Below are positions 8,301 through 16,746 of a DNA stretch of 55,043 nt, in pieces. The stretch's first letter is position 1. The number at the start of each line of letters is the position of its first letter. The stretch is from Bernardetia sp. (GTDB lineage Bacteria; Bacteroidota; Bacteroidia; Cytophagales; Bernardetiaceae). Under the pieces are notes generated by a model that searched no databases, was not told the DNA's origin, and saw only the letters and a program-made list of their open reading frames with translations. The position numbers were made by a program, and so were the translations under genes. The stretch covers positions 176,932 through 231,974 of the forward strand of contig JAHDBD010000006.1 in the NCBI GenBank assembly GCA_020630575.1, given 5' to 3'.

Positions 8301-11277
8301 TTTAAGTAATAATGGTGTGGGAACACATTTAATCCAAACACAGTTTAAGTATGATAATACTGTTGTGTTGGGTGACCATAGTATACCAACAAAATCTAAT
8401 CAAGTTGTTTTAGGTAACGAAAATATTGTTGAAGTATATTCTAAAGGTGTATTTAAAACAGGTGCTGAAATTGCTGATATTACAGATGATAAACACTTAA
8501 TTTCTAAAGAATATCATGAAGCTAATTCGGGTGTTCCATATACAGGAGCAACAAATGATGTTAATTTAGGAAATCATACAATAGAATTAGGTAAAGAAGA
8601 GGTAATAACAGATAAGGCTAAACATGAAATAAGTTTATTAGATAATAATGGAAGACCATTATTTAGAAAGCAAACACACTATTGGAATGGAATATCATTT
8701 TCAACAACAAATGGTAGTGGATTTGGTATAGATTCTTTGATGAATAATATAGGATATAGTTCATGTGCATTTGGTAGTTACTCACTACGAAATAATACAG
8801 GTTATGAATCAAATGGTTTTGGTTACTTTGCTTTAGATAATAATACGGGTTCTAGGTCTAATGGTTTCGGTTACTTTTCTTTACAAAATAATACAGGAAA
8901 CAATTCTAATGGTTTTGGATTTCACTCACTAAAAAATAACACAGGTGGTTTTTCTAGTGGTTTTGGTAATTCGGCGTTATCGGGTAATACAGGAAATAAT
9001 TCTAATGGTTTTGGATATTTATCACTTTCATCGAACACTGGTAATAATGCAAGTGGGTTTGGTCATGCAAGTTTATTACAAAATACTGGGTTTAATTCGA
9101 GTGGTTTTGGATATTCAGTATTACAGTTTAATACAGGTAATAATTCTAATGGTTTTGGATATATATCACTTCAAAAAAATAAGGGAACTAGTTCTAACGG
9201 TTTCGGTAATTATTCATTAGAATTAAATGATGGTATATATTCTAACGGGTTTGGTCATAATTCTTTAAGATATAATAACGGTGATGAATCCAATGGTTTT
9301 GGTCATTCATCATTGATAAGAAATATAGGGTCTGATTCAAATGGTTTTGGTAACAATTCTTTGAGATATAACCAAGGTTCAAATAATAGTGGATTTGGTC
9401 ATAACTCGTATAGTGTATTTGATGAAAATGTTACAAATAAAAAAGGATTTACAAATACCGATATTGATTCTGTAAATAAAAGAATTAACATAACTTCTCA
9501 CGGATTTGGAGCTATTAACTCTATTGTTAATTTAAAATATATTCTAGTTAGTGGAGGTTCAATAGCTTTAGGGAATAATGATATCTATACCTTTAAAATT
9601 ATTGATAATGATACAATTGAAATTTTATACAATGGTATAGTTGGTACTAATGTCGGAACTCATGAATTAATACCACAAAACACATTTAATAATACAACAT
9701 CTTTAGGTTATGGTAGTCAACCAACAAAATCTAATCAAGTTGTTTTAGGTAATAGTTTAACCGATGAGGTGTTTAGTGAGGGTAACTTCAAATCGAATGC
9801 ACCAAAATCGTCTATTATAGACCCTAAACATTTGGTTACTGTTGAATATGTTGAGGATTTACCTAAAGATAGTAATTTTGCTATTGTTAAATTAGGTTCA
9901 ATTTCACACATACCCGAATTTGGTAGTTTAGATAAACACTTTAATTCAATTTCTGATGTATTTGATAAAATAGCATCATCAGCTAATAAATATGATGATG
10001 TTGGGTTTAAAATATACTTAATTGGTACAGGAACATTTAGTTTAACAACTAGTACAACGTATCATTTTAAAGATATTTCTATAATATCAAGGGATGAAAA
10101 TATTTTAGAATTAAACTCTGAAATTAGATTAGATAATCCTGTTTTAGATATGACTAGTACCACATTAAATATGTTAGCTCCTAATAAGATTATGTTTAAG
10201 GGTAATGTAAAAATGAATTTAAAAAAGTTTGATTTGATAGGCACAAATACTACTTTTTTTACGCCACTTTCATTTTTATATTACACAGACCATAGTAGTA
10301 GGATATCAGAAATTGACATAAATATTAGTGAGTATGTTTTTAATGGTAATATAGGTGCTACGGGAGTTTTAGGATGTAGTGGATATAATAAAGTTAATTT
10401 GAATATAAATAAATTAACTATAATTAAAGATACTAGTTGGTCTTATCTATTTGGTTTCTCATCAACTTTAGAAAGTATTAGTAATGTTAACATAAATATT
10501 GGTCATATTGATGCATTAACATCAAATGGAAATATAGTAATGTTTAATGCAACGGGATTGTCCGCAGCTGATATGAAAACGAATAATTTTAAACCAAATA
10601 GAGGTGGTACTATTAATTTAAAAGTTGGTGATATAAATGCACCTAATGCGTCTGACTTTAGAATGTTTAATGGTGTTAGAAGTGGATTATATAATGTAGA
10701 TATTAATGGTAATATAAACTGTCCACCTTTTAAGTTATTTTTACACCCATCCCTTTTATATGGTATGGAATTTAACTTAACAGGTAATATTGAAAGTAAT
10801 CATTTTGGATATTTAGTTGATGGTTATGACCAAACTAAGTTACCTGCGACAGATGTTGAAACTTGTATAATTAATATAAAAGATTTTAAAGTTAAATCTT
10901 CTGATGTTTTTGGACAGTTATTAAGAACAAGGTCACATGTATCACAAAGTCTTAGTGTTGATGTAGTGCCTGTACCAATTATTGTGGAAAATGTAACATT
11001 TGATACTCAATCAGCTAAAATTGGTGTCGTACAGGGTAGTTTAACTGTAGATGACCCTCTAACTAAACCAATGATTGAATTTAAAGGTATCAACAAATTT
11101 ACTATGGTATCGTCAACACATTTATTACAAATTAATGATGGCGATTTGAATATGTTAAATGCTAACCCTAGTATTATACTTAATTCGGGTAAAATACAGC
11201 ATAATGCAACAAATGCTGATTATACTGATGAAAGAGCAATGGTTACAAAAGAGTCTAAATATACTCACGAAATATAA
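2374..11277 (+). CDS. Giant modular fibre/adhesin with GFG repeats
   Basis: A 2967-residue protein. Residues 1-290 form an N-terminal region with an FNGSIWVTI-type beta segment. Five modules follow, beginning with VPYTGA at about residues 292, 727, 1176, 1623 and 2054. Each contains a short VDLG/KAKH/LFR segment, a run of 16-residue repeats (SNGFG then SLQNNTG type), a beta-rich spacer, and a closing QPTKSNQVVLG...VYSKGVFKTGAEIADI block. Residues after about 2490 lack repeats and look like a beta-rich tip. The repeats recall the YadA-type left-handed beta-roll of trimeric adhesins; VPYTGAT-type blocks are common in Bacteroidetes phage fibres. A trimeric fibre for host attachment is likely. 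Its site right after the capsid gene also allows a head fibre. It is monocistronic between two terminators. Confidence 0.75.
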   Translation: MKTKFGQNIDLEKKGIIFGQVMERFASVIDAESTLTIDGMFGYVISEGIYLNIQGVVTKIAPSIDNLTKSTAFYSATEPTSGVVTGVLWFDTGESKLKIFNGSIWVTITPDAGTLLTIEQINDINNIANKLDKGSYTGNASDLFDLASSKVSNTQPSGDANRRFIINADGSVTLGLNVVSTLQSTTDSGSETTNKITSNRLEGSVGFEVNSTGSTVLKTSISNESYDIENETLGLRTKIKSNGISFTTYTNNANGLDILVPTSNVMNSGRHTITYPYASGEIALKSNVEERVPYTGAVNDVDLGDNFIKLGKRGSKSSKNEFITYLKDSVLDSDVFRRQDRIWNGTTFIDVNHSYLIGEGSGLNNTGRRLLSYGRNSGTNNTGNYSILIGYSAGLNNTGTDLLAIGHNSALNNTSTYSVFIGNNSGLNNIGGNAVGVGYSSLSNNTGNSATALGYNALQNNTGNSSSGIGHIVMQHNTGSNSNGFGLKSLQHNSGHISNGFGVYSLQYNKANGAVGVGGYSLQNNTGVDSVGLGLYSLNFNNGDKSLGLGSYSLRYNDGVGNIAIGDNAWSNFIEDVPNIKTFSNTDVNDSLKRFTITGHGFGSVGSTINLKFKVVSGSSSVNMSNNSVYQFKVIDNDTLEIANSIVVSSITFNNVGSYTFTPQTVFTNSISLGSNSQPTKSNQVVLGDDNIVEVYSKGVFKTGAEIADITDNKHLVTLEKLNSVGVPYTGAINDVDLGSHTIKLGREEVILNKAKHQISLLDNIGSPLFRRQTHYWNSTTSQFSTTQGNGFGYNSLQNNIAQQSNGFGDFSLQNNTGQQSNGFGLNALQNNTGTYSSGFGNDSLRYNTGAYSSGFGHQTLRNNTGAYATGVGYNSLRDNKGGNNSAFGSFSLRRSENNMNSAFGFGTLQDLTIGTNNNAFGALASSESNNVTKTNSFGTFALAKNTGSNVVGIGDYSGYSNNGSYVVGVGSTSVRNNFGSHVVGIGLDSGYFNIGDKNIGVGYRTNYLTQGSENVAIGFGSNSEFIDDVSKEITFTSTNVDFTNNRITLTNHNLGSTNSIVLLRYINVSGSTIGGIFNNGYFSFKIIDINTIEIVNYNITNQGSDNHKLVPSIVFNNTVSLGSNSQPTKSNQVVLGDDNIVEVYSKGVFKTGAEIADITDNKHLVTLEKLNSVGVPYTGATSNVDLGFNIINANKEVTVTDKAKHVESLYVYNNPILRYQVQRWNGSAFQTSNSFGFGFDSLQNNTGEKNSAFGRFSLENNTGDSSNGFGEYSLRSNTGANSNGFGNQSLQQNSGNYSNGFGNYALRNNTALHSNGFGYYALQNNVGANSNGFGNHVMQNNTGSDSNGFGHFTMQNNTGTNSNGFGHNSLKENSGAFASGFGNYSLLNNNASHSSGFGYGSLMNNKATNSNGFGVLSLQENLGNSSNGFGVESLALNVGNDSNGFGRNALHYNVGDNNVALGNSSAYSFFDVDVSKDKIVNSSNIDFNTNRITITSHGYGSNNSHTIIRYISQIGGVIPTGLSNNQTYIVKIIDANTIEFVNKNLNNNGSGTHLIQTQFKYTNTVSLGYFSRPTKSNQVVLGDDNIVEVYSKGVFKTGAEIADITDNKHLISKEYYEANAGVPYTGATGDVDLGDNTINSNKEVVVLNKARHIYSVKVLNIPLFRYQKDRWDGSTFQASNSFGFGFNALQNNIGSSNNAFGNGALQNNTGTGSIGFGENSLQNNAGGTSSGFGNSSLQNNTGHNSDGFGAYSLQSNTANNVIGIGGYSMQNNSGNTTIGIGYASGNNNTGHNSVGVGFQSIRNNTANNVIGIGYNALQYNTGSKAIGIGHNSAIRNSATDLISIGYVSGEENIGNYSIAIGSQTMLKNIGHSSVGIGFASLRFNIGDNNVALGSNTTYSEFLLDVSKDKIVNSSDFDFNTNRLTITGHGYGAINGYNVIKYVTQSGGTRPTGLINGGFYIIKIIDTNTIEFVNNNLSNNGVGTHLIQTQFKYDNTVVLGDHSIPTKSNQVVLGNENIVEVYSKGVFKTGAEIADITDDKHLISKEYHEANSGVPYTGATNDVNLGNHTIELGKEEVITDKAKHEISLLDNNGRPLFRKQTHYWNGISFSTTNGSGFGIDSLMNNIGYSSCAFGSYSLRNNTGYESNGFGYFALDNNTGSRSNGFGYFSLQNNTGNNSNGFGFHSLKNNTGGFSSGFGNSALSGNTGNNSNGFGYLSLSSNTGNNASGFGHASLLQNTGFNSSGFGYSVLQFNTGNNSNGFGYISLQKNKGTSSNGFGNYSLELNDGIYSNGFGHNSLRYNNGDESNGFGHSSLIRNIGSDSNGFGNNSLRYNQGSNNSGFGHNSYSVFDENVTNKKGFTNTDIDSVNKRINITSHGFGAINSIVNLKYILVSGGSIALGNNDIYTFKIIDNDTIEILYNGIVGTNVGTHELIPQNTFNNTTSLGYGSQPTKSNQVVLGNSLTDEVFSEGNFKSNAPKSSIIDPKHLVTVEYVEDLPKDSNFAIVKLGSISHIPEFGSLDKHFNSISDVFDKIASSANKYDDVGFKIYLIGTGTFSLTTSTTYHFKDISIISRDENILELNSEIRLDNPVLDMTSTTLNMLAPNKIMFKGNVKMNLKKFDLIGTNTTFFTPLSFLYYTDHSSRISEIDINISEYVFNGNIGATGVLGCSGYNKVNLNINKLTIIKDTSWSYLFGFSSTLESISNVNINIGHIDALTSNGNIVMFNATGLSAADMKTNNFKPNRGGTINLKVGDINAPNASDFRMFNGVRSGLYNVDINGNINCPPFKLFLHPSLLYGMEFNLTGNIESNHFGYLVDGYDQTKLPATDVETCIINIKDFKVKSSDVFGQLLRTRSHVSQSLSVDVVPVPIIVENVTFDTQSAKIGVVQGSLTVDDPLTKPMIEFKGINKFTMVSSTHLLQINDGDLNMLNANPSIILNSGKIQHNATNADYTDERAMVTKESKYTHEI
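3247..9880 (+). repeat. Five tandem fibre modules of about 1.3 kb
   Basis: Module starts (the VPYTG codons) lie at 3247, 4552, 5899, 7240 and 8533, giving spacings of 1305, 1347, 1341 and 1293 bases. Inside each module 48-base (16-codon) repeats encode SNGFG-type units. The module-closing segment is nearly identical at DNA level in the first four copies (for example 4390-4560 and 5740-5910) while the GFG runs differ, a pattern expected from duplication and recombination. Confidence 0.85.
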
Positions 11278-11283
11278 AACAAC

Positions 11284-11314
11284 AAAGAGTAGGGTTGATT
11301 TAACCCTACTCTTT
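11284..11314 (+). terminator. Hairpin terminator after the giant fibre gene
   Basis: A 13-bp perfect stem (AAAGAGTAGGGTT at 11284-11296, complement at 11302-11314) with loop GATTT ends in TTT. The T-run is short, so read-through into the next gene is possible. Confidence 0.75.
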
Positions 11315-11329
11315 AAAAAATTAAAAATT

Positions 11330-11815
11330 ATGAAATTATCAAGAATTATTACAAATAAACATGTGGATAAAGATTTCGATGGAAATGATTGTCTACTTAT
11401 GAGAACAATAGAAAGAACCACCAAGATAGGCAATTCTAAATACTACTATATAAGAACAGATAGATGTAATTATGTAGACGATGAAGTTACTATACAAAAT
11501 GAGCCAACAATTTCCGAAAGTGGTGAAGTTATTGTTTCTGAACCAACAACAAAGATGGTTAAAAAATTAGTTGTTATAAGTAAAAAGGATTCTGTACAAA
11601 CAAAGATTATAAAGCGTGATGAATATAATATGGCTTATAGTCAAGTCAAACTTTTAGCTTCATTAAGTGGTAATGAACTTTGGGAGTTCGAGGAAAAGCT
11701 AGAGGAACTAGCGTTATTAACTTTAACTAAAATGTCTAAAATATTTCATACTGTTGAAAATGATTGGGTCATTTTCGATAATGAAAGTGATTGGGTTAAA
11801 GATGTTGTAGATTAA
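11330..11815 (+). CDS. Unknown protein upstream of terminase
   Basis: A 161-residue protein starting MKLSRIITNKHV. The reading frame extends further upstream into the fibre gene, but the ATG at 11330 follows the terminator and an A-rich leader, so it is the sensible start. It is charged, with several beta-strand-like segments and a Trp-containing acidic C-terminus (NDWVIFDNESDWVKDVVD). No family is recognised. In T4 the gene before large terminase (17) is small terminase (16). This protein is about the right size, but it lacks an obvious helix-turn-helix, so that role is only a positional guess. Confidence 0.7.
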   Translation: MKLSRIITNKHVDKDFDGNDCLLMRTIERTTKIGNSKYYYIRTDRCNYVDDEVTIQNEPTISESGEVIVSEPTTKMVKKLVVISKKDSVQTKIIKRDEYNMAYSQVKLLASLSGNELWEFEEKLEELALLTLTKMSKIFHTVENDWVIFDNESDWVKDVVD

Positions 11816-11819
11816 GAAG

Positions 11820-11873
11820 TATAAATACCTTAGAATAGTTTATTAAATGAAAATAAGCTGTTTTAAGGTATTT
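11820..11873 (+). promoter_or_regulatory. TATAAATA box and inverted repeat before terminase
   Basis: TATAAATA (11820-11827) is identical to the T4 late -10 box. Overlapping it, AAATACCTTA (11823-11832) pairs with TAAGGTATTT (11864-11873) over a 31-base loop. Either could control terminase; both are weak evidence alone. Confidence 0.3.
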
Positions 11874-11886
11874 TAACTTATAATAT

Positions 11887-13761
11887 ATGTCAAACACTAG
11901 AATAAAAAATAAAGTCTCTAAAAAGCAACATAAACGTGAAAAACCGTTAGGATTCGACCCTACAATAATATTAAAAGGTAGTAATCAACCTGTTGATATG
12001 GTTTGGACAACAGAATCTGTTGAAAAGGCTAAGTTTAATATATCTAATGGTAAGAAAACCCATTCACCGTTCTTTGAAAAAAATCCTGCTAGACGAGGTG
12101 GTAATGTTGTTTTTAAACCATCAGCAAAGGAAATGGATATTTACTTTGAATGTATGCAGGATTTACATTATTTTGCAGAGGAATGGTGTAAGTTAAAAAA
12201 TGATGGTGAGGTTGGTTCAATAAAGCTTAGGGATTATCAAGATGCTCAGTTAAGGTCTTTTTTAGAAGAGCCAAGTAGACGACATATAATGTTATGGTCT
12301 AGACAAGCTGCAAAAACAACATCATCATGTATTTATATTCTTTGGGAAATGACTTTTAAGAATAATAAACTTACAGCAATACTTGGTAATAAGTTGGATA
12401 CTTCAAAAGAAGTTTTAACAAAGATAAAGGAAATATATGAATTACTACCATTCTTTTTACAAGCGGGTGTTATAGGGTGGGCTGATAAAGCAATATCATT
12501 CGATAATAAGTGTGTAATGTTGGCTAGACCTTGTACTAAGGATGCTTTAAATGGACTAACGGTTTATATTCTTTACATTGATGAATTTGCGTTTTGTTTT
12601 GATGGTGATAAGGAAATGCAATCTGAATTTTTATCACAGGCTCAACCCACACTAGCAGCCGTCAAAAATTCCATATTAATAATAACATCAACACCTAATG
12701 GTAAGGATTTATTTTATGAACTTTACAATAAGGCTGTTAAAAGACAAACCACATTTGTTCCTAGTAAAGTGTATTGGTGGCAAATACCAAATAGAGATTT
12801 AACATGGGCTAGAAATATGATATCCGAAATTACGTTAGAGAAATTCAAAATCCAATTTGAATTATCTTTTGATGCGAGTATGGATAAACTTCTTAATCCT
12901 GCAACTATGAAAAGATTGGATAAATCTAAAAAAGTTTTTATAGATGCTAGAAAAAGGTTTGAATACAACTTTTTAGAGAATTACATTGACCCAAAAAATA
13001 AAAAATGTTCTTTAAGAGTTTCACCATATATGAATAATGTTAAAGAACCGTTGAAAAAGCAATTTTATATAAATGTTTCTGATTTAGCGGAAGGTTTGGG
13101 TGGTGATTCGGATTATACAACAAATCATACATTTAGGATATGTCATAAACTAATAGATGATAAACCTTATATTTATTTTAGACAAGAAATGGTATTTGAA
13201 TCGAATATACATAGTTTGGGTTCTTTTTCACATTTCGCTTGTGATTTACATACAAAGGTCTTGAACCAAGAAAATACAAGATATCTATTTGAAGCAAACA
13301 AGTATGGCGAATTTCATAGACTTCAAATTTTAAATATAGGTGATGAAGATTTTGATAGAGAATTGTATCCCGAGACATTTTTTAAATTCAGACGTAGTGC
13401 TGATTCAACTAGAATGAGTATAGGTTTATTAACCAATCGTGCCATAAAGCCACTATCAGTAAAAGCTTTTAAGAAAGGTATGGAAAAAGGGTTATTTAGA
13501 ATATATGATAGTAAAACTATTGAACAAATTGAAAACTTTCAAAAAGATGATAAAGGTAATTTTCAAGCAGAAGTTGGACATGATGACTTGGTAACACCTT
13601 TGTTACATTTATCTTGGTTAGTTGCGATGAACCCTATGAATTTACAGGAATTAATTGAAGAATATTTATTAACCAAGGGGTTAAGTGGTGATAGAATACG
13701 TTACTTGGTGGACATTTCTGACAATGAAAGTAGGTATATGACTAGTATGAAAATGGAGTAA
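11887..13761 (+). CDS. terL: Terminase large subunit (gp17-like packaging motor)
   Basis: The 624-residue ATPase-nuclease that pumps DNA into the prohead. The ATPase domain shows a Walker A-type SRQAAKTT (138-145), Walker B ILYIDE (228-233) and coupling motif TSTPNG (267-272), in the same order as T4 gp17 (SRQLGKTT, then the acidic strand, then TTTPNG). The C-terminal RNase H-like nuclease has candidate metal ligands at D399 in INVSDLAEG and at HDD 565-567. The Lys/Arg-rich N-terminus (1-35) is typical. Length matches gp17 (610). The ATG at 11887 is preceded by an A/T-rich leader. The family call is firm. Confidence 0.95.
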   Translation: MSNTRIKNKVSKKQHKREKPLGFDPTIILKGSNQPVDMVWTTESVEKAKFNISNGKKTHSPFFEKNPARRGGNVVFKPSAKEMDIYFECMQDLHYFAEEWCKLKNDGEVGSIKLRDYQDAQLRSFLEEPSRRHIMLWSRQAAKTTSSCIYILWEMTFKNNKLTAILGNKLDTSKEVLTKIKEIYELLPFFLQAGVIGWADKAISFDNKCVMLARPCTKDALNGLTVYILYIDEFAFCFDGDKEMQSEFLSQAQPTLAAVKNSILIITSTPNGKDLFYELYNKAVKRQTTFVPSKVYWWQIPNRDLTWARNMISEITLEKFKIQFELSFDASMDKLLNPATMKRLDKSKKVFIDARKRFEYNFLENYIDPKNKKCSLRVSPYMNNVKEPLKKQFYINVSDLAEGLGGDSDYTTNHTFRICHKLIDDKPYIYFRQEMVFESNIHSLGSFSHFACDLHTKVLNQENTRYLFEANKYGEFHRLQILNIGDEDFDRELYPETFFKFRRSADSTRMSIGLLTNRAIKPLSVKAFKKGMEKGLFRIYDSKTIEQIENFQKDDKGNFQAEVGHDDLVTPLLHLSWLVAMNPMNLQELIEEYLLTKGLSGDRIRYLVDISDNESRYMTSMKME

Positions 13762-13866
13762 TTTTATAATGAAACTATATATAATTTAATTAACAATATG
13801 CACATTTTAAGGTGTATAAAAATAGATTTAAAATCATTTTAATAATAAATAAATAAATAAATAATA
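13762..13866 (+). other. Leader of sheath gene with AAAT microsatellite
   Basis: A non-coding 105-base gap ending in four to five AAAT repeats (about 13847-13866). AACAATATGCAC at 13793-13804 is a degenerate match to the late box. There is no clear terminator after terminase. Confidence 0.4.
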
Positions 13867-16704
13867 ATGGCATTACACACAGACTTACAAAATATTGTGG
13901 CTAATAAACCTGCGGGAGAATATTTTCTTTACTATGATAGAAGTATTGTACCCGAAGTTGTTAGCGCAAGTGGACTAAGGATTCTTATCGGTCAATCTAG
14001 AAAGGGTATTGTAAACGCACTTACATACCATGACCAATACTCATCATTCAAACAAATGTATGGGGATATTGATAGAACATTAGAACGTGATGGAGCTTTC
14101 TTTCATCGTTCTGCATTTGAAATGTTATCGAGTGGTATTCCTATCGCTGCGATTAACTTGCGTTCTTTTGATGATAGTTTAGATTTAACAGGAAAGATTG
14201 AATTAAGTGCAAGAACGGATAAAAACAATCAACCTTTAAAAACTGTACCTTATAGAAGCTTATTTGATACAGAAAGGTTTTGGAAAGTTGATAAAAAGGC
14301 AATCGTTGATAACGCACAAGTTGAAGCACTTTTAAGTTTCGCTAATGTTGGTTCTTCAAAGAAAACAATATTTGTTAGAAAAGCTTTTGATGCTAATGTT
14401 GATGGAACTATTTCAGAATATTATTCACAAGTTTTAAACAATGAAGTTCCACCATACTTATATGGTTCTGATAAAATTTCTGACACTTTTATAGATGTAT
14501 TCGTTTTTGATAATGATTTTAGTGTATTGGAAAACAATCAATCTAATCCTAACTATGGTCACTTGTTTAACGAAAATGGAGTTGTTAGAGCTACTACAGG
14601 TAATTTAAGTGAATCAACTGATGCTCTGAATCAACTTTCGAGTATAAGAGAGGCTGGATTTGTTAAAAAATATACAGGTTCATTAATATCGGATTTGACA
14701 GATGTTGCACGTAAATCTCTTTCAATAGTAAATTTAATAAATTCTGATTTCGCAACTGTTGGTTTAATGACAGGTGTTAATGAAAAAATTATTGATAGTG
14801 CTTCAAGATGGACACCGACTGTTGATGTAAATGATAATGTTGTTTATGCTTCAAATGGTGGTAAACAAGTATTACCAATTGACTTTGTTGGTCATAATTT
14901 ATGGTCTACAAATGCAGCAAGTGAAATTGATATTGCATCTTATGATGGACAGGTTACAAACAACATGTCATATGATGGTTTAGTTACTACAAAATATAAA
15001 GAAGTAGATTATAACGATATTAGAGAAGAAGATATTAATTTATCTGATGATATTACTGCATTACAAATCAAAAATGGTTGGTTTGTTGGTAAACACGGAA
15101 TGAGTGGTTCTGATTTCACTTATGATGTTGAAAATAAAGCTAAAATGTATTTGATGGATATACAACCAATAAATATTGGTGATAAATATGTGTCAACAGA
15201 TTCTAACTTATCGACTTTAAATAAATTAGAGTTTAAGGGAACTACTAAAATTTTAATTGGATTACATTCTAAATTAATTCCTTTACAAGCAAGTGGTGAT
15301 GTTTTCCCTGTTGATGCTAGTGGTAAGTTTATTTATCCACCTGCTCACGCACAGGGTGGTTCATTAGTAGAGTACGAGACTGTTTCTCCTTTTAGACCAT
15401 TATCAGCACCTTTAGCTGAAAGTGGTGTTGCTATTCCAAAACCAACACAAACACAAGTACAAATTGATGCTACATTAGCGTTATATGGAACTGTAAAAAA
15501 TGTTTATTTAGCTAGTTTTGATAAGCCATTAAATATTGGTGAAGATGCACAAGTAACAAATTCTACTGAATTAGATGAAATGACTATTACATTAGATAAC
15601 TCTAGTGAATTAAAATTATACAGAAATACATCATCTTTAGTTTATAGACAAATCGAAATTGACGAATTAGTCAAATCATATAAACCATTTGCTCTTAAAG
15701 CGTATAAACAAAGGAAAGAACAATTTGTAAATAACACAGCATCTAGACAGGGTGAGGTTTTAAATGTTTTGAGTTCAGATTTAAAGAATGCTATTATTGA
15801 CCGTGAAAGAGTTGATTTCAGATACTTGGTTGATAGTTTCAAATCTTATATTGAGAATAACTTGAAAGGTCAATTCACGTCAGTTATTAAAGATAGAAAT
15901 GTTGGTGCTGCTATACTAAACGCTCCATCTATTGATGAGCTTAGAAACTCGACTAATCCATATTTCAAAGCAACTACTGATGGTAAATTTGATTCTGAAT
16001 ATATTTATAGAGGTGGAAATACTTCATTACCATATACTCAAACTTTCAGTTTAGCAACAAAAGGTTCAAATCACGGTTATTATTATGCACCATGGTTTAA
16101 TGTTGATGATAACGGGAATGAAATAATAATGCCACCTGCACCATTTATTTCGAATAACTTTATTCGTAAATCTTCAAGTGGAAGACCTTATGATGCTGTT
16201 TTTGGTGCAGATAATGGGGTTGTCATTGGTAATAATATAAAATCATTAGAGTATGACTTTACAGATGATGATAGAAAATGGTTAGAGAAGAGTGGTATTA
16301 ATCCTATAGTATTTAAAAAATCTGCGGGTAATATTATTATGGGTAATAGAACTGCTGCAAAAGTTAATACTGCATTAAAGTTTGCACACGTTAATGAACT
16401 GATTACATTAATTCATGAACAAATGAAACCTATTGCTTTATTCTTAATTGGAAAGTATAATACAGCTCAAAATAGACTTATTGCTAAGACTAGAATGGAC
16501 AATGTTATGCGACCAATATTAGCACAGGGTGCTATTCAATATTATGAAAATAAGGTTGATGATAAGAATAATACACAAGAGGTTATCTCAGAAGGATTAG
16601 GTGTTATGGATACTGTTTTCGTTCCTAACTATATTAACGAAAAGGTTGCACATAGACTAATTGTTAATAGAACGACTGAGGAAGTAACTAGTACAATTTT
16701 ATAA
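13867..16704 (+). CDS. Contractile tail sheath protein (gp18-like)
   Basis: A 945-residue protein forming the contractile sheath around the tail tube. The N-terminal part has the T4-like sheath pattern: a beta-rich start, then LRILIGQSRKGIVNA (about 38-52), DRTLERDGAFFHRSAFEMLS (about 71-90) and IPIAAINLRSFDDSLD. This parallels the corresponding gp18 section. The C-terminal domain is rich in alternating beta strands and ends with a helix-strand segment (VAHRLIVNRTTEEV) suited to the interlocking sheath mesh. At 945 residues it is longer than T4 gp18 (659), implying inserted surface domains in the middle (about 330-650). It is followed by a hairpin and then the tail genes. The family call is firm. 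Confidence 0.92.
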   Translation: MALHTDLQNIVANKPAGEYFLYYDRSIVPEVVSASGLRILIGQSRKGIVNALTYHDQYSSFKQMYGDIDRTLERDGAFFHRSAFEMLSSGIPIAAINLRSFDDSLDLTGKIELSARTDKNNQPLKTVPYRSLFDTERFWKVDKKAIVDNAQVEALLSFANVGSSKKTIFVRKAFDANVDGTISEYYSQVLNNEVPPYLYGSDKISDTFIDVFVFDNDFSVLENNQSNPNYGHLFNENGVVRATTGNLSESTDALNQLSSIREAGFVKKYTGSLISDLTDVARKSLSIVNLINSDFATVGLMTGVNEKIIDSASRWTPTVDVNDNVVYASNGGKQVLPIDFVGHNLWSTNAASEIDIASYDGQVTNNMSYDGLVTTKYKEVDYNDIREEDINLSDDITALQIKNGWFVGKHGMSGSDFTYDVENKAKMYLMDIQPINIGDKYVSTDSNLSTLNKLEFKGTTKILIGLHSKLIPLQASGDVFPVDASGKFIYPPAHAQGGSLVEYETVSPFRPLSAPLAESGVAIPKPTQTQVQIDATLALYGTVKNVYLASFDKPLNIGEDAQVTNSTELDEMTITLDNSSELKLYRNTSSLVYRQIEIDELVKSYKPFALKAYKQRKEQFVNNTASRQGEVLNVLSSDLKNAIIDRERVDFRYLVDSFKSYIENNLKGQFTSVIKDRNVGAAILNAPSIDELRNSTNPYFKATTDGKFDSEYIYRGGNTSLPYTQTFSLATKGSNHGYYYAPWFNVDDNGNEIIMPPAPFISNNFIRKSSSGRPYDAVFGADNGVVIGNNIKSLEYDFTDDDRKWLEKSGINPIVFKKSAGNIIMGNRTAAKVNTALKFAHVNELITLIHEQMKPIALFLIGKYNTAQNRLIAKTRMDNVMRPILAQGAIQYYENKVDDKNNTQEVISEGLGVMDTVFVPNYINEKVAHRLIVNRTTEEVTSTIL

Positions 16705-16710
16705 ACTTAA

Positions 16711-16732
16711 TGGGGAATTGAAAGATTCCCCA
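16711..16732 (+). terminator. Hairpin after sheath gene
   Basis: TGGGGAAT (16711-16718) pairs with ATTCCCCA (16725-16732) around TGAAAG. Only scattered Ts and As follow, so it may be a partial terminator or mRNA 3' stabiliser, not a full stop. Confidence 0.5.
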
Positions 16733-16746
16733 TATAAAAACATTAT

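Noticed and set aside
8945..9220. An alternative-frame ORF inside the giant fibre.
   Set aside because: It is a shadow of the GFG repeat; hydrophobic Val/Leu repeats follow from shifted reading of the same repeat.
3247..9880. A CRISPR-like array because of regular repeats.
   Set aside because: Repeats are 48-base coding units with codon-level variation inside one frame; there are no unique spacers.
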